Below, piece by piece: positions 27,451 to 37,741 of a DNA stretch of 64,000 nt. The notes under the pieces are model-generated. The model was not told the DNA's origin. It saw nothing but the letters and a program-made list of their open reading frames with translations, and searched no databases. The number at the start of each line of letters is the position of its first letter. The stretch's first letter is position 1. Made by a program: the position numbers and the translations under genes. Source of the stretch: Pantoea nemavictus (lineage in GTDB: Bacteria > Pseudomonadota > Gammaproteobacteria > Enterobacterales > Enterobacteriaceae); contig NZ_JBBGZW010000001.1 in assembly GCF_037479095.1 (NCBI RefSeq), forward strand, positions 1,550,001 through 1,614,000, given 5' to 3'.

Positions 27451-27463
27451 TTATGGAGGGCTT

Positions 27464-28438
27464 ATGGGACAGCTGATTGACGGTGTCTGGCACGACACCT
27501 GGTACGATACGAAGTCAACCGGTGGCCGCTTCAAACGCACAGAAGCCGTCTGGCGCAACTGGATTACCGCTGATGGCAGCGCAGGACCCACCGGCAACGC
27601 GGGCTTCGCCGCCGAACGGGGCCGTTATCATCTGTATGTCTCTCTCGCCTGTCCGTGGGCACATCGCACGCTGTTGATGCGCCAACTCAAAGGATTAGAA
27701 GAGATGATTTCGGTTTCGGTGGTACATCCGCTGATGCTGGAGAACGGCTGGACTTTCGACGACAACTTCCCCGATGCCACCGGCGACGCACTGTATCAAA
27801 AAGAGTTTCTCTATCAGATCTATCTGCATGCCGATGCGCACTATAGCGGGCGCGTTACCGTCCCGGTGCTGTGGGATAAAACCCAGCAAACCATCGTTAG
27901 CAATGAATCTGCCGATATCATGCGCATGCTGAACAGCGCGTTTGATGCGCAGGGCGCTCGCGCGGGGGACTATTATCCAGCTGAACTGCGCGACAAGATT
28001 GACGACGTGAATGGCTGGATTTACGACACGGTGAACAACGGCGTCTATAAGAGCGGTTTTGCCACTTCGCAGGCAGCTTACGATGAATCGGTGACAGCGT
28101 TGTTCCATTCACTGGCGCGTCTGGAACAGATACTGGGTCAGCATCGCTATCTCACCGGCGATAAGCTTACTGAAGCCGATCTGCGACTTTGGACGACTCT
28201 GGTGCGCTTTGATCCGGTCTACGTCACCCACTTTAAGTGCGACCGTCACCGTATCAGCGATTACCGCAATCTCAGCGGCTTTCTGCGCGACATCTACCAA
28301 ATGCCCGGCATTGCCGATACGGTTAACCTGCCGCATATCCGCCATCACTACTATTGCAGCCACAAAACCATCAACCCAAGCGGCGTTATTTCACTCGGCC
28401 CAGCCTTTGACTGGGATGAGCCACACGGCCGGGGCTGA
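27464..28438 (+). CDS. yqjG: Glutathionyl-hydroquinone reductase YqjG
   Basis: YqjG is a Xi-class glutathione transferase that reduces glutathionyl-hydroquinones, releasing hydroquinone and glutathione disulfide. The 324-residue protein has the catalytic CPWAHR motif (YVSLACPWAHRTLLM) in an N-terminal thioredoxin fold and a helical C-terminal domain with LTEADLRLWTTLVRFDPVY. The start at 27464 follows a perfect GGAGG; the upstream in-frame start at 27416 would run through a terminator hairpin. It converges on the glycosyltransferase gene with a five-base gap. Confidence 0.95.
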   Translation: MGQLIDGVWHDTWYDTKSTGGRFKRTEAVWRNWITADGSAGPTGNAGFAAERGRYHLYVSLACPWAHRTLLMRQLKGLEEMISVSVVHPLMLENGWTFDDNFPDATGDALYQKEFLYQIYLHADAHYSGRVTVPVLWDKTQQTIVSNESADIMRMLNSAFDAQGARAGDYYPAELRDKIDDVNGWIYDTVNNGVYKSGFATSQAAYDESVTALFHSLARLEQILGQHRYLTGDKLTEADLRLWTTLVRFDPVYVTHFKCDRHRISDYRNLSGFLRDIYQMPGIADTVNLPHIRHHYYCSHKTINPSGVISLGPAFDWDEPHGRG

Positions 28439-28443
28439 TGTAC

Positions 28444-29628
28444 TTAGCCAGCCATCGGAATAAGATGGCTGGTTTCGAGTGGCACAGACGCATAAATCTC
28501 ACTCAGGCGCTGCTGGAAAATAAGCGGATCGTGCTGAATGCGAATGCGCTCCATCGCCTGGGCTGAGCGCAGACTGATCGCTTGTCGATTCTCAACTGCA
28601 TCCATAATGTGCACTTTTAGCTGTTCCACCAGTGCCTTCCTGATCGCGTCCTTCGCCTGCAGTGAATCAACCGAATATTCATACATCTCGTTAGTCGGAC
28701 ACTCGATTAACCAACCCGCAGTGGCGGGATTGATCTCAGGTAGCGCGCGAATATTGGTACTGATCACCGGGCAACCGCACGCCTGCATTTCCAGCACAGA
28801 GAACCCGTAGGTATCTTGCCAGGTGGGCAGCAGCCCCACATCGGTCTGCTGCAACTGCGCTATCACTTCATCAGGTGTCAGACAGGTTTTGTGCTGGAAA
28901 ATGGGCAACTTCTGCAGTGATGTTTCAATTTGGCTGCAGAAGATGGCTGAATCCTGAAAATGACGATGCGCAATATTGTGTCGACGAGATACATCACCGA
29001 TCAGCGTAACCTGCACGCTATCTTGATCGATCGCTCCCGCCTCGAATAATTCCGTAAATGCCAGCACCACTTCGGCCCCTCCTTTGCGGTAAAACTCATT
29101 ACCTACAAATGTGAACTGCAGTTTATCTGCTGAGACCGCGCGAGGCTGTGATGCTAATAAAGGCTGAGGCGGGTGCAACACGCGAATTTTACTGGCGATG
29201 GTGTCCTGATAAGCAGGAAAACTGCTCAGCAACTTAAGCTGAATATTGCGTGTCGCCTCTGAAATAGCAATGAGGCCAATGCATGCTGGTGCGGCCACCC
29301 ATTTCATTTGGGCATGCAGTTCAGGATTATCGACTTTGCTTATGCCAGCAACCGGCAGTACGCGTGGAATCTCCGTTTCAAAGGTGGCGACCCATTTAAT
29401 TGGGCTAATTGCCACTTCATTAAAAAGATGGATTACCTCAACGTCGGCTGGCATAAAACCCGGTATGCCCTGGAAACGGAATATTTTGTTTTTCTTTAAT
29501 AATCTTTGTCTGATCGCGTTGAGGTAAAAATAGAGGTTTCTTTTTTTACCATTAATATAGTGATAATCCGCGTTCACCAGGATATTCCGTTTCTCCGGAT
29601 ATCCTTCTCCGCTGGTGATGATCTTCAT
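28444..29628 (-). CDS. GT4-type glycosyltransferase, isolated
   Basis: A 394-residue glycosyltransferase of GT-B fold. The C-terminal half carries the GT4 signature: FVGNEFYRKGGAEVVLAF, VTLIGDVSRRHN, and the nucleotide-sugar E-x7-E-like stretch YGFSVLEMQACGCPVISTNI. No signal peptide or membrane segment is visible, so it is probably cytosolic or peripheral. No other polysaccharide gene lies nearby, and in E. coli yqjG is not followed by such a gene; it is probably an accessory gene. Donor and acceptor are unknown. The last codons overlap a hairpin serving the convergent yqjG. Confidence 0.8.
   Translation of the reverse strand: MKIITSGEGYPEKRNILVNADYHYINGKKRNLYFYLNAIRQRLLKKNKIFRFQGIPGFMPADVEVIHLFNEVAISPIKWVATFETEIPRVLPVAGISKVDNPELHAQMKWVAAPACIGLIAISEATRNIQLKLLSSFPAYQDTIASKIRVLHPPQPLLASQPRAVSADKLQFTFVGNEFYRKGGAEVVLAFTELFEAGAIDQDSVQVTLIGDVSRRHNIAHRHFQDSAIFCSQIETSLQKLPIFQHKTCLTPDEVIAQLQQTDVGLLPTWQDTYGFSVLEMQACGCPVISTNIRALPEINPATAGWLIECPTNEMYEYSVDSLQAKDAIRKALVEQLKVHIMDAVENRQAISLRSAQAMERIRIQHDPLIFQQRLSEIYASVPLETSHLIPMAG
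28448..28474 (+). terminator. terminator hairpin after yqjG
   Basis: CCAGCCATC (28448-28456) pairs perfectly with GATGGCTGG (28464-28472), followed by TTTCG. It lies inside the last codons of the convergent glycosyltransferase gene. Confidence 0.6.
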
Positions 29629-29738
29629 GATGTTTGCTGAGCCTTAAGCCAAAATGGGGGCCTAATGCAACCAAACTTCTCTGGTCATGACTTCAAGAGC
29701 GGTCTTGAAAGTGGGATTATCACTTGGTTTCAAAGATC

Positions 29739-30068
29739 TCAGGCAAATTTTATGAGGATCATCCCCACTAACAGTAGCCCGACACCTAACCAGCCAATGC
29801 GGGATAACCTTTGCCCAAACAGTATCCAGCCCGCGGCTACCGTGGCCACTAAACCCAACCCGCCCCATAACGCGTAGGCGACCGTCAAATCGATGCCTTT
29901 CACTGCCTGAGCCAACACGCTGAATGCTGCCAACACCGCAACCAGCGATAACACGCCAAATAGCGGACGACGGAAACCATTCGAGTATTTCAGAAATATA
30001 TTGGCGACGATCTCCAGGCCAATGGCCAGCACCAGCCACGCAATATGTATCCAGTTAAACGTTGCCAT
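29739..30068 (-). CDS. mdtI: Spermidine export subunit MdtI (SMR family)
   Basis: MdtI forms a heteromeric small-multidrug-resistance transporter with MdtJ that exports spermidine. The 109-residue protein has four hydrophobic helices, with the SMR glutamate in helix 1 ([18 protein letters not shown]) and the [18 protein letters not shown] segment of helix 3. Its start overlaps the mdtJ 3' end by 14 bases, as usual for paired SMR genes. Confidence 0.93.
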   Translation of the reverse strand: MATFNWIHIAWLVLAIGLEIVANIFLKYSNGFRRPLFGVLSLVAVLAAFSVLAQAVKGIDLTVAYALWGGLGLVATVAAGWILFGQRLSRIGWLGVGLLLVGMILIKFA

Positions 30069-30405
30069 GACGCAGCTCCTTACGGCTCAGCGTGCCCGTT
30101 TTGATCAGCACGATGCCAGCAATTAATGTCATCAGACCGGCGACTTTAACAGCAGATAAAACCTCATCGAATAGCAACACGCTAAACAGCGTAATAAACA
30201 GAATGCCAACGCCTTCCCACATGGCATAAGCCACGCCAAGCGCAATACGCTTAATCGCAAAAGATAAACAAATATAAGATAGTGCAATCATCACCAGCAT
30301 AAAAATATAACCGGCGTTGCCACCGTTAACACTGGCCCATTTCATGGAAACCGTGCCAATAATTTCCGCCGCGATGGCTAGTGCTAATAAAATCCAATAC
30401 AGCAT
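30055..30405 (-). CDS. mdtJ: Spermidine export subunit MdtJ (SMR family)
   Basis: Partner of MdtI. The 116-residue protein has four membrane helices with the SMR glutamate in helix 1 ([18 protein letters not shown]) and [19 protein letters not shown] in helix 3. The Met at 30405 was chosen over 30441 because it gives [17 protein letters not shown], like E. coli MdtJ, and follows CAGGAGAGAA. Upstream bases 30406-30750 hold AT-rich promoter sequence with no other gene; an imperfect palindromic repeat follows. Confidence 0.93.
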   Translation of the reverse strand: MLYWILLALAIAAEIIGTVSMKWASVNGGNAGYIFMLVMIALSYICLSFAIKRIALGVAYAMWEGVGILFITLFSVLLFDEVLSAVKVAGLMTLIAGIVLIKTGTLSRKELRHGNV

Positions 30406-30758
30406 GATTTCTCTCCTGAACGAGAAATAAACGCCATCCACGCGAAAATATGCGTGTTAGCAATGTTAAATTAAAAATGTAGAAAAGGAGAGAGTAGCTC
30501 TAAAGCGCGAAGCGCCAGTGCTGATCGCAGATTGGGCAATTGGAGTCAAAGAGAGAAGAAGAGATACAGGCTTTATTTGGTGAAAACATTTTGTCCATAA
30601 AATTACAACTTATCCACGTTGTTGCTTCTCGTCAGTGTGGATTAAATTTGTCCTCAGTAGTTATACACGCGCCTATTCTGGCATAGCCTCAAGTATATTT
30701 TCCGGGATTTTCATTTCTTTACGTGAGAGGACTTAATTAATCCTATACGAGTTTGTGC

Positions 30759-30860
30759 CCTCACCCACGGGAGAGGAAACCGATGGTTGCAGTCTGACAG
30801 CTCGCGCGATCGGTCCCTTCTCCCGCCTGCGGGAGAAGGTTAGGATGAGGGACAGCACGC
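30759..30860. repeat. dispersed imperfect palindrome, copy 1 (CCCTCACCC family)
   Basis: The left end reads GCCCTCACCCACGGGAGAGG and the right end has CCCTTCTCCCGCCTGCGGGAGAAGG, in part, followed by TTAGGATGAGGG. The ends are complementary, giving a long hairpin with a CTCCCGC-CTGCGGGAG inner stem (about 30820-30838). Related copies are at 37607-37733 and 48030-48150. It occupies part of the mdtJ-rnpB gap. Confidence 0.7.
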
Positions 30861-30872
30861 ACCCAACCCGCA

Positions 30873-30905
30873 TAAAACACAAAACCCGCCGAAGCGGGTT
30901 TGTGT
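30873..30905 (-). terminator. rnpB terminator
   Basis: AACCCGC (30883-30889) and GCGGGTT (30894-30900) form a CGAA-loop stem, flanked by an A-rich side that gives TTTTGTGTTTT after the stem on the minus strand. It lies just beyond the RNase P RNA 3' end. Confidence 0.8.
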
Positions 30906-30913
30906 TTAAAAAA

Positions 30914-31291
<378 letters not shown>

Positions 31292-31324
31292 GGCGCGGGA
31301 TAATAGGCGATCCGCCGCCGTTTG

Positions 31325-32188
31325 TCACGCCTCTTGCTGCTCCAGCGCGTACTTATAGAGTGCGTTCTTCTTAACGCCATGAATTTCCGCCGTCAGCGCG
31401 GCCGCTTTCTTCAATGGCAGTTCTTTTTGCAACAGCGCCAGGGTACGCAGCGCTTCGGCGGGCAGCGCCTCTTCATCGGCTTTATGGCCTTCGACAATCA
31501 GCACCATCTCGCCTTTACGGCGGTTCTCATCTTCCAGCACCCATGCCAGCAGCTCGCCCACCGGCGCCCCATGCAGCGACTCCCAGGTTTTGGTCAACTC
31601 ACGCGCCAGCACCACATAGCGCTCGCCGCCCCAAACGCTGACCATATCCTGCAGGCTATCGATAAGCCGATGTGTCGACTCGTAGAAAATCAGCGTTCGT
31701 GGCTCCTCACCCAGCGCACGCAGCACATCACAGCGCCCTTTACTTTTGGCCGGCAGAAATCCTTCGTAACAGAAACGATCGGACGGTAACCCCGCCGCGC
31801 TTAATGCTGTGATCGCGGCGCAGGCGCCAGGTAACGGCACCACGCGCACGCCCGCTTCACGGCAGCGACGCACCAAATGATAGCCAGGATCGTTGATTAA
31901 CGGCGTGCCCGCATCGGAGACCAGCGCGATGCTTTGGCCCTCTTGCAGCCTGGCTAAAAGCACCTCGGCTTTCTGCTGTTCGTTGTGGTCGTGAAGTGCG
32001 AAGAGTCGCGCATTGATGGCGAAATGTTGTAGCAACAGCCCGGTATGACGTGTATCTTCCGCTGCGACTAGATCGACGCTTGAGAGCACCGTCAACGCTC
32101 GTTGAGTGATATCACCCAGGTTACCGATCGGGGTAGGAACGATATAGAGCGTGCTGGCAGAAATCTCTGCCCGATCGAGTTGTTTCAT
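31325..32188 (-). CDS. rsmI: 16S rRNA (cytidine1402-2'-O)-methyltransferase RsmI
   Basis: RsmI adds the 2'-O-methyl of m4Cm1402 in the ribosomal P site. The 287-residue protein is of the tetrapyrrole methylase (SPOUT-unlike) fold: N-terminal [19 protein letters not shown], then [16 protein letters not shown] and the SAM-binding [20 protein letters not shown]. The N-terminus and full length agree with E. coli RsmI (YraL). It is divergent from lpoA, with a short shared promoter region, as in other enterobacteria. Confidence 0.95.
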   Translation of the reverse strand: MKQLDRAEISASTLYIVPTPIGNLGDITQRALTVLSSVDLVAAEDTRHTGLLLQHFAINARLFALHDHNEQQKAEVLLARLQEGQSIALVSDAGTPLINDPGYHLVRRCREAGVRVVPLPGACAAITALSAAGLPSDRFCYEGFLPAKSKGRCDVLRALGEEPRTLIFYESTHRLIDSLQDMVSVWGGERYVVLARELTKTWESLHGAPVGELLAWVLEDENRRKGEMVLIVEGHKADEEALPAEALRTLALLQKELPLKKAAALTAEIHGVKKNALYKYALEQQEA

Positions 32189-32250
32189 TGTTTCATCCGA
32201 ATTGCCGATTTAATATTGAGCATCTTGAAAAAAACATCACTGGATACAGT

Positions 32251-34281
32251 ATGCTTCCTTCAAAAGTCGTACGTCATAAAGCAGGACGCTTAGTACCTGT
32301 TCTTCTCGCTGGGCTGATTTTAGCCGCATGTAGTGGTCAGGGACCGCAACAAACCTCTAACGTCAATATTCAGGGTCCTGCGACAGGCCGATCTGACTAT
32401 TATCTGCAGCAGGTGCAGCAAAGCAGCGATGATAGCAAGACCGACTGGCAATTACTTGCCATCCGTGCCCTGTTGAAGGAAGGAAAGTATCCGCAGGCGG
32501 CGAATCAGCTCAATCAACTGCCGCAGCAACTGAGTGATGTGCAACAGCAAGAACTGCTACTGCTGCGCGCACAGATGCAGATTGGCCAGCAGGATTACAG
32601 CGGAGCGCAGCAGCTGCTTGGCCAGGTGAAAAGCGGCGACTTATCGTCAGATCAGCAGGTGCGCTACTACGCGCTGCAAATCGCAGCCGCACAAAATCGT
32701 CCGTCGCTCGCGCTGCTGCGCGCCTATATTGCTCAGGAACCGCTGCTGAAAGGGGCCGATCACCTCAGCAATATTGATGCGACCTGGCAAGCGCTGACGC
32801 AGATGACTCAGGATCAAATCAACAGTCTGGTCATCAATGCGGATGAAAACACGCTGCAAGGCTGGCTGGATCTGCTGAACACCTGGCGCGCAAACAGCCA
32901 GGATCCACAGATGTTGAAAGCGGCGATACAGGACTGGCAAACGCGTTATCCGCAGAATCCGGGCGCGAAAACCCTGCCAACCCAGCTTAGCCAGGTACAG
33001 AATTTCACTAAAGCCTCCACCAACACCATTGCCCTGCTGCTGCCACTCAACGGCCAGGCGCAAGTGTTTGCTAACGCGATCCAGAAAGGCTTCACCGATG
33101 CCCGTAATGGCGTGCTCAATGCGCCTGCGCCACAAGCGGCCCCAGCACCTGCCGCAGCCGATGCCAATGCTCAACCTTCCGCTGACAGTAATACCGAGGC
33201 GAACAGCGTGGTGAGCCCAGCCATGGCGGGTAACACACCGCAGCAAACTGAACAGCCGCAGCCTGCCGCTCAGCCCGCAGCAGCCCAGGCCGACAGCAAT
33301 GCGCAGGTGAAAGTGTATGACACCAGTAGCCAGCCGATAGCCCAAATCATGCAGCAGGCCCAGCAGGATGGCGCCACACTGGTGGTTGGCCCGCTGTTGA
33401 AAAACGACGTGGAACAGGTGGTTAATAGCCAAACGGCGCTGAACGTATTGGCGTTGAATGAGCCAGAACAGATCCAGAACCATCCGAATATTTGTTATTT
33501 TGCGCTTTCTCCTGAAGACGAAGCGCGCGATGCCGCGCACCATATCTACGATCAGGGCAAACGTCAGCCGCTGCTGCTGGTTCCACGTAGCAGTTATGGC
33601 GATCGCATCAGCAAAGCGTTTGCGCAGGAGTGGCAAAAGCTGGGTGGTTCAACCGTGCTGCAGCAGCGTTTTGGTGGCGTGGCAGAACTGAAACAAGGTA
33701 TCAATAGCGGTGCAGGTATCGCGCTAAGCGGTACGCCGTTGACCGTTGAGCCAGAGCAATCACAGGGTGTAGCGATTGCCGGCCTGACGATTCCGGCCCC
33801 ACAAGCTAGCGCACCGGCGCCCACCGCCGATACCAGCGGCGGCAGCGTAGATGCGGTGTACATTGTTGCCAGCCAGGATGAACTGCAGCTGATCAAGCCG
33901 ATGATTGCGATGCGCACCAGCAGCCGTAACAATACCGCGCTGTATGCCAGTTCACGCAGCGCGCAGGCCGGGGCTGGACCCGATTTCCGTCTGGAGATGG
34001 ATGGTTTGCAATTCAGCGATATTCCGCTGCTGTCCGGCAGTAATCCGGGTCTGATGCAGCAGGCGGCGAAGTCGTTTAACAACGATTATTCGCTGGTTCG
34101 TCTCTACGCGATGGGCATTGATGCCTGGACGCTGGCGAATCACTTTAACCAGATGCGTCAGGTGCCAGGCTTTGCCATTGATGGCAACACCGGCAAGCTG
34201 AACGCCGACACGGATTGCGTGATCAACAGGAAGTTGGCATGGAACCAATATCGTCAGGGACAGATCGTTCCGGTGCAGTAA
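32251..34281 (+). CDS. lpoA: Penicillin-binding protein activator lipoprotein LpoA
   Basis: LpoA is an outer-membrane lipoprotein that reaches through the periplasm to activate PBP1A. The 676-residue protein has a lipobox [11 protein letters not shown] (lipidated Cys after about 27 residues). A TPR-like N-terminal domain (about 35-255, NLVI-type repeats such as [16 protein letters not shown]) follows, and then a LppC-type periplasmic-binding-protein-like C-terminal domain ([19 protein letters not shown] onward). That domain is interrupted by a low-complexity Ala/Gln/Pro linker (about 300-370). The start at 32251 puts the signal peptide first. The 3' end overlaps yraN by 43 bases. Confidence 0.95.
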   Translation: MLPSKVVRHKAGRLVPVLLAGLILAACSGQGPQQTSNVNIQGPATGRSDYYLQQVQQSSDDSKTDWQLLAIRALLKEGKYPQAANQLNQLPQQLSDVQQQELLLLRAQMQIGQQDYSGAQQLLGQVKSGDLSSDQQVRYYALQIAAAQNRPSLALLRAYIAQEPLLKGADHLSNIDATWQALTQMTQDQINSLVINADENTLQGWLDLLNTWRANSQDPQMLKAAIQDWQTRYPQNPGAKTLPTQLSQVQNFTKASTNTIALLLPLNGQAQVFANAIQKGFTDARNGVLNAPAPQAAPAPAAADANAQPSADSNTEANSVVSPAMAGNTPQQTEQPQPAAQPAAAQADSNAQVKVYDTSSQPIAQIMQQAQQDGATLVVGPLLKNDVEQVVNSQTALNVLALNEPEQIQNHPNICYFALSPEDEARDAAHHIYDQGKRQPLLLVPRSSYGDRISKAFAQEWQKLGGSTVLQQRFGGVAELKQGINSGAGIALSGTPLTVEPEQSQGVAIAGLTIPAPQASAPAPTADTSGGSVDAVYIVASQDELQLIKPMIAMRTSSRNNTALYASSRSAQAGAGPDFRLEMDGLQFSDIPLLSGSNPGLMQQAAKSFNNDYSLVRLYAMGIDAWTLANHFNQMRQVPGFAIDGNTGKLNADTDCVINRKLAWNQYRQGQIVPVQ

Positions 34282-34634
34282 ACCGCCAGCGTATTGGCGC
34301 TGAGCAGGAACAACTGGCGCGCCGCTATCTGGAGCGCGCCGGGCTGCAGTGGTTCGCCAGCAATGTGCACTGTCGCAGCGGGGAAATTGACCTGATTATG
34401 CGCGACGCCGATTGTTGGGTTTTTGTTGAAGTGCGCTATCGGCGCGATGCCCGCTACGGCGGTGCCGCCGCCAGCGTCACGCGTCAGAAACAACAAAAGC
34501 TGCTGCGTGCCGCCGCGCTCTGGTTGCTGGCGCGCGGCGGTAGTTTTGATACGGTGAATTGCCGTTTTGACATCATTGCCATTACCGGGCGTGAGCTGGA
34601 GTGGCTGCCCGATGCCTTTAATGCCGATGGATAG
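34239..34634 (+). CDS. yraN: YraN, UPF0102 endonuclease-like protein
   Basis: A 131-residue protein of the UPF0102 family, with a restriction-endonuclease-like core: Glu in [17 protein letters not shown], then [22 protein letters not shown], which fits a PD-(D/E)xK-type pattern (GEIDLI ... VFVEVR). The cellular role is unsettled; proposals involve DNA uptake or Holliday-junction processing. The Met at 34239 (MEPISSG) fits the E. coli length; the gene overlaps lpoA and precedes diaA by 14 bases. Confidence 0.9.
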   Translation: MEPISSGTDRSGAVNRQRIGAEQEQLARRYLERAGLQWFASNVHCRSGEIDLIMRDADCWVFVEVRYRRDARYGGAAASVTRQKQQKLLRAAALWLLARGGSFDTVNCRFDIIAITGRELEWLPDAFNADG

Positions 34635-34648
34635 AACCAGGTGGTCTT

Positions 34649-35236
34649 GTGCAGGACAGAATTAAAGCGTGTTTTACCGAGAGTATTCAGACCCAAATCG
34701 CCGCAGCCGAAGCGCTGCCCGATGCGATTTCCCGCGCCGCGATGACGCTGGTGCAGTCGCTGCTGAACGGTAACAAAATCCTTAGCTGCGGTAACGGTGC
34801 GTCGTCGGCCAACGCCCAGCATTTTGCGGCCAGCATGATCAACCGTTTTGAGACGGAACGTCCCAGCCTGCCTGCGCTGGCGCTGAGCGCTGATAATGTG
34901 ATGCTGACGGCGATTGGTAACGATCGTCTGCACGATGAAATTTACGCCAAGCAGGTTCGAGCGCTTGGTCAGGCTGGTGATGTACTGCTGGCCATTTCTA
35001 CCCGTGGCAACACCCGCGATATCGTTAAAGCGGTTGAAGCTGCGGTTACCCGCGATATGACCATCGTTGCGTTAACCGGCCATGATGGCGGTGAGCTGGC
35101 GGGCCTGCTCGGTCCGCATGATGTGGAAATTCGCATTCCATCACATCGCAGTGCCCGCATTCAGGAGATGCATATGCTGACGCTGAACTGCCTGTGCGAT
35201 TTGATTGATAACACTTTATTCCCACACCAGGAATGA
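34649..35236 (+). CDS. diaA: DnaA initiator-associating protein DiaA
   Basis: DiaA is a homotetrameric SIS-domain protein that binds several DnaA molecules and promotes initiation at oriC. The 195-residue protein has the SIS fold with [20 protein letters not shown] and [19 protein letters not shown], as in sedoheptulose-7-phosphate isomerase GmhA, its paralogue. It begins with GTG at 34649 and matches E. coli DiaA end to end. dolP follows within the same operon. Confidence 0.95.
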   Translation: MQDRIKACFTESIQTQIAAAEALPDAISRAAMTLVQSLLNGNKILSCGNGASSANAQHFAASMINRFETERPSLPALALSADNVMLTAIGNDRLHDEIYAKQVRALGQAGDVLLAISTRGNTRDIVKAVEAAVTRDMTIVALTGHDGGELAGLLGPHDVEIRIPSHRSARIQEMHMLTLNCLCDLIDNTLFPHQE

Positions 35237-35250
35237 CTGAAGGAGCTCAA

Positions 35251-35823
35251 ATGAAAGCATTGAACGCTGTCGCCATTCTCTTAACCGCCCTGCTGCTGCA
35301 AGGCTGTGTCGCCGTGGTCGCAGGCAGTGCTGCCGTGGCCACGAAAACCGCCACCGACCCGCGCACCGTGGGCACGCAGGTGGATGACGGTACGCTGGAG
35401 CTGCGCGTCACCAACGCGCTGGCAAAAGATGAACAAATCAAAAATCAGGCGCGCGTGGTGGTGACGGCCTATCAGGGCAAAGTGCTGCTGACCGGTCAAT
35501 CACCGACCCCAGACCTGGCGAGCCGCGCTAAGCAGATCGCCATGGGCGTAGATGGCGCCACCGAGGTGTACAACGAAATCCGTAGCGGCCAGAAAGTCAG
35601 CTTCGGCACTTCGTCGTCAGATACCTGGATCACCACCAAAATCCGCTCACAGCTGCTGGGTAGCGATCAGGTGAAATCATCCAACGTGAAAGTGACCACC
35701 GAAAACGGTGAAGTGTTCCTGCTGGGTCTGGTAACAGCACAGGAAGCGCAGGCAGCGGCGGATGTCGCCAGCCGAGTGAGCGGCGTGAAGCATGTCACCA
35801 CCGCATTCACTATTCTCAAGTAA
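35251..35823 (+). CDS. dolP: Outer-membrane lipoprotein DolP (YraP)
   Basis: DolP is a two-BON-domain outer-membrane lipoprotein that binds anionic phospholipid and supports envelope integrity and BAM activity. The 190-residue precursor has a lipobox LLTALLLQGC (Cys about 19). Two BON domains follow: about 45-113 (LELRVTNALAKDEQIK ... KVLLTGQSP) and 123-190 (DTWITTKIRSQLLG ... EVFLLGLVT). The start at 35251 follows AAGGAGCTC. It is the last gene of the yraN-diaA-dolP group and has its own terminator. Confidence 0.94.
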   Translation: MKALNAVAILLTALLLQGCVAVVAGSAAVATKTATDPRTVGTQVDDGTLELRVTNALAKDEQIKNQARVVVTAYQGKVLLTGQSPTPDLASRAKQIAMGVDGATEVYNEIRSGQKVSFGTSSSDTWITTKIRSQLLGSDQVKSSNVKVTTENGEVFLLGLVTAQEAQAAADVASRVSGVKHVTTAFTILK

Positions 35824-35842
35824 GCGTTAAAGCAGAACATCA

Positions 35843-35866
35843 GGGCGACTTCGGTCGCCCTTTTTT
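35843..35866 (+). terminator. dolP terminator
   Basis: GGGCGAC (35843-35849), loop TTCG, GTCGCCC (35854-35860), then six T. A classic rho-independent terminator that overlaps the yhaK stop codon. Confidence 0.92.
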
Positions 35867-36566
35867 ATGCCGGAAGATCAATCACCAGCGCGCGCAGCGG
35901 CGTTCTGGCCTGCAAACTGATCTGATGCTCATCACTGAGAAACGCCCCGTCACCGCAGCTCAGCGGCTGCTGATTGGCGCTGCTTGCCTGTACGTCCAGC
36001 GAACCGTGAATCGATTGCAGATAAGCACGCGGTCCGTGTAGTTTCACGGTGAACTGCTCGCCAGGCGCTAACGTCACCTGATGCACCCACACCTGCTGGC
36101 GCAGTTGCAGGCTGCCATGCGCGCCATCGGGTGAGGCGATCAGCACGCTGGTTTGCTGAGACACGTCGAGTTTTTGCAACAGCGGATTTTCACGCTCCGG
36201 GCAAGCCGCTAACCACAGCTGCATGCGGGTTAACGGGCGATCTTTACTGATATTGATTTCGCTGTAGTTCACGTTCTGACGGGCAGAAAGCAGCATCGCC
36301 TCGCCTTCACGCGCGATAAGATGATTGCCTTCGCTATCGCGATACTCGGCTTCACCCTGCAATACCAAATTCAGCACATCGACCTGCGGATAGCTGCGCG
36401 GCTGAAACGCGGCGCCCGGTGCCAGAATTTCCTGGTTAAGCACGCGCAAAGACGCGTAGCCCATTAATTTTGGATCAAAATAGTGGCCAAATGAGAAGCT
36501 GTAGCGCGCCTGCAACCAACCGAAATCGGCCTGGCCACATGCGGACGCGCAGCGGGTTGTCATCAT
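35865..36566 (-). CDS. yhaK: Pirin-like bicupin YhaK
   Basis: A 233-residue pirin-family bicupin, the same length as E. coli YhaK. Conserved stretches are GQADFGWLQARYSFSFGHYF, PGAAFQPRSYPQVDVLNLVL and LHGPRAYLQSIHGSL. E. coli YhaK is redox-sensitive and lacks some of the metal ligands of true pirins; function is unknown. The Met at 36566 has a GGAGG ribosome binding site six bases upstream; the earlier Met at 36674 lies in the promoter region. It is divergent from its neighbour yhaJ. Confidence 0.93.
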   Translation of the reverse strand: MMTTRCASACGQADFGWLQARYSFSFGHYFDPKLMGYASLRVLNQEILAPGAAFQPRSYPQVDVLNLVLQGEAEYRDSEGNHLIAREGEAMLLSARQNVNYSEINISKDRPLTRMQLWLAACPERENPLLQKLDVSQQTSVLIASPDGAHGSLQLRQQVWVHQVTLAPGEQFTVKLHGPRAYLQSIHGSLDVQASSANQQPLSCGDGAFLSDEHQISLQARTPLRALVIDLPA

Positions 36567-36695
36567 GATAATCCTCCGACGCGCTGCGGTGAGAGTCGAC
36601 CGCAGGCTTGATGAGATCATGGTAAAAGTCTGGACGCCGGATTGTAAGCCAGTTAATCTGCCTGGCATGTTCAAATTTACTGACAGAGAATCGGC

Positions 36696-37595
36696 ATGGC
36701 AAAAGACCGCGCGTTAACACTCGAAGCTTTACGTGTGATGGATGCGATTGACCGTCGTGGCAGTTTTGCCGCTGCGGCCGATGAACTGGGCCGCGTCCCT
36801 TCCGCTTTGAGCTACACCATGCAGAAGCTGGAGGAAGAGCTGGATGTGGTGCTGTTTGACCGCTCAGGTCACCGCACCAAGTTCACTAACGTCGGGCGCA
36901 TGCTGCTGGAGCGTGGTCGCGTACTGCTGGAAGCCGCCGATAAACTCACCACCGATGCCGAAGCGTTGGCACGCGGTTGGGAGACACATCTCACCATCGT
37001 TGCCGAGGCGCTGGTTCCCACCGATCGTCTGTTTCCCTTAGTCGAGAAGCTGTCAGAAAAAGCCAACACGCAGATTTCGCTGGTCACCGAGGTGTTAGCG
37101 GGTGCCTGGGAGCGGCTGGAGCAAGGGCGCGCGGATATCGTGATTGCGCCGGATATGCATTTTCGCGCCTCGACCGAGATCAATACCCGCAAGCTCTACA
37201 GCATTATGAGCGTGTATGTTGCCAGCCCGGATCACCCGATTCATCAGGAAGCGGAACCGCTCTCCGAAGTGACGCGCGTGAAATACCGCGGCATCGCGGT
37301 GGCAGATACCGCACGTGAACGTCCGGTGCTCACGGTGCAGCTGCTGGATAAGCAGCAGCGCCTGACGGTAAGCAGCATGGACGATAAACGTCGTGCGCTG
37401 TTAGCCGGTTTGGGCGTCGCGACCATGCCGTATCCGATGGTGGAGCAGGATATTGCGGAAGGCCGTTTACGTGTGGTGAGCGCGGAGTATACGCGTGAAG
37501 TAGACATAATTATGGCGTGGCGCCGTGACAGCATGGGCGAAGCCAAAGCCTGGTGTTTGCGCGAGATCCCCCGGTTGCTGGCGAAACGCGGTTAA
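36696..37595 (+). CDS. yhaJ: LysR-family regulator YhaJ
   Basis: A 299-residue LysR-type regulator. The N-terminal winged helix (about 5-65, ALTLEALRVMDAIDRRGSFA) is virtually identical to E. coli YhaJ. A substrate-binding domain (about 93-290) follows, with TIVAEALVPTDRLFPLVEKL. E. coli YhaJ responds to aromatic compounds such as nitrotoluene breakdown products and activates yhaK-type and other genes. The 129-base gap to divergent yhaK is the likely operator site. Confidence 0.94.
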   Translation: MAKDRALTLEALRVMDAIDRRGSFAAAADELGRVPSALSYTMQKLEEELDVVLFDRSGHRTKFTNVGRMLLERGRVLLEAADKLTTDAEALARGWETHLTIVAEALVPTDRLFPLVEKLSEKANTQISLVTEVLAGAWERLEQGRADIVIAPDMHFRASTEINTRKLYSIMSVYVASPDHPIHQEAEPLSEVTRVKYRGIAVADTARERPVLTVQLLDKQQRLTVSSMDDKRRALLAGLGVATMPYPMVEQDIAEGRLRVVSAEYTREVDIIMAWRRDSMGEAKAWCLREIPRLLAKRG

Positions 37596-37606
37596 GTAGA
37601 TTCTGG

Positions 37607-37733
37607 CTGTCCCCCTCCTCGGTCCTCCCCCATAAATGGGGGAGGAAGATGCTGCCATATGTCAGTGCTGAAGCTGCATGTGGCAGCGTCTCCTTCCCCC
37701 GCTTGCGGGAGAGGGCTAGGGTGAGGGGCAAAC
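37607..37733. repeat. dispersed imperfect palindrome, copy 2 (CCCTCACCC family)
   Basis: Left part CCCCCTCCTCGGTCCTCCCCC with an ATAAATGGGGGAGGA inner hairpin, and right part TCCTTCCCCCGCTTGCGGGAGAGGG followed, in part, by CTAGGGTGAGGGG. It shares the GCGGGAGAGGG and AGGGTGAGGGG ends with the copies at 30759-30860 and 48030-48150. It separates yhaJ from the convergent PRD-regulator gene. Confidence 0.65.
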
Positions 37734-37741
37734 CGCACCGA

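Noticed and set aside
27416..27463. Upstream start for yqjG
   Set aside because: These codons lie in a rho-independent terminator, and the Met at 27464 follows a perfect GGAGG and fits the family N-terminus.
32647..33636. 329-codon minus-strand open frame within lpoA
   Set aside because: Opposite strand of lpoA, whose sequence matches E. coli LpoA throughout; the antisense protein is rich in Arg, His and Gln, as shadow frames are.
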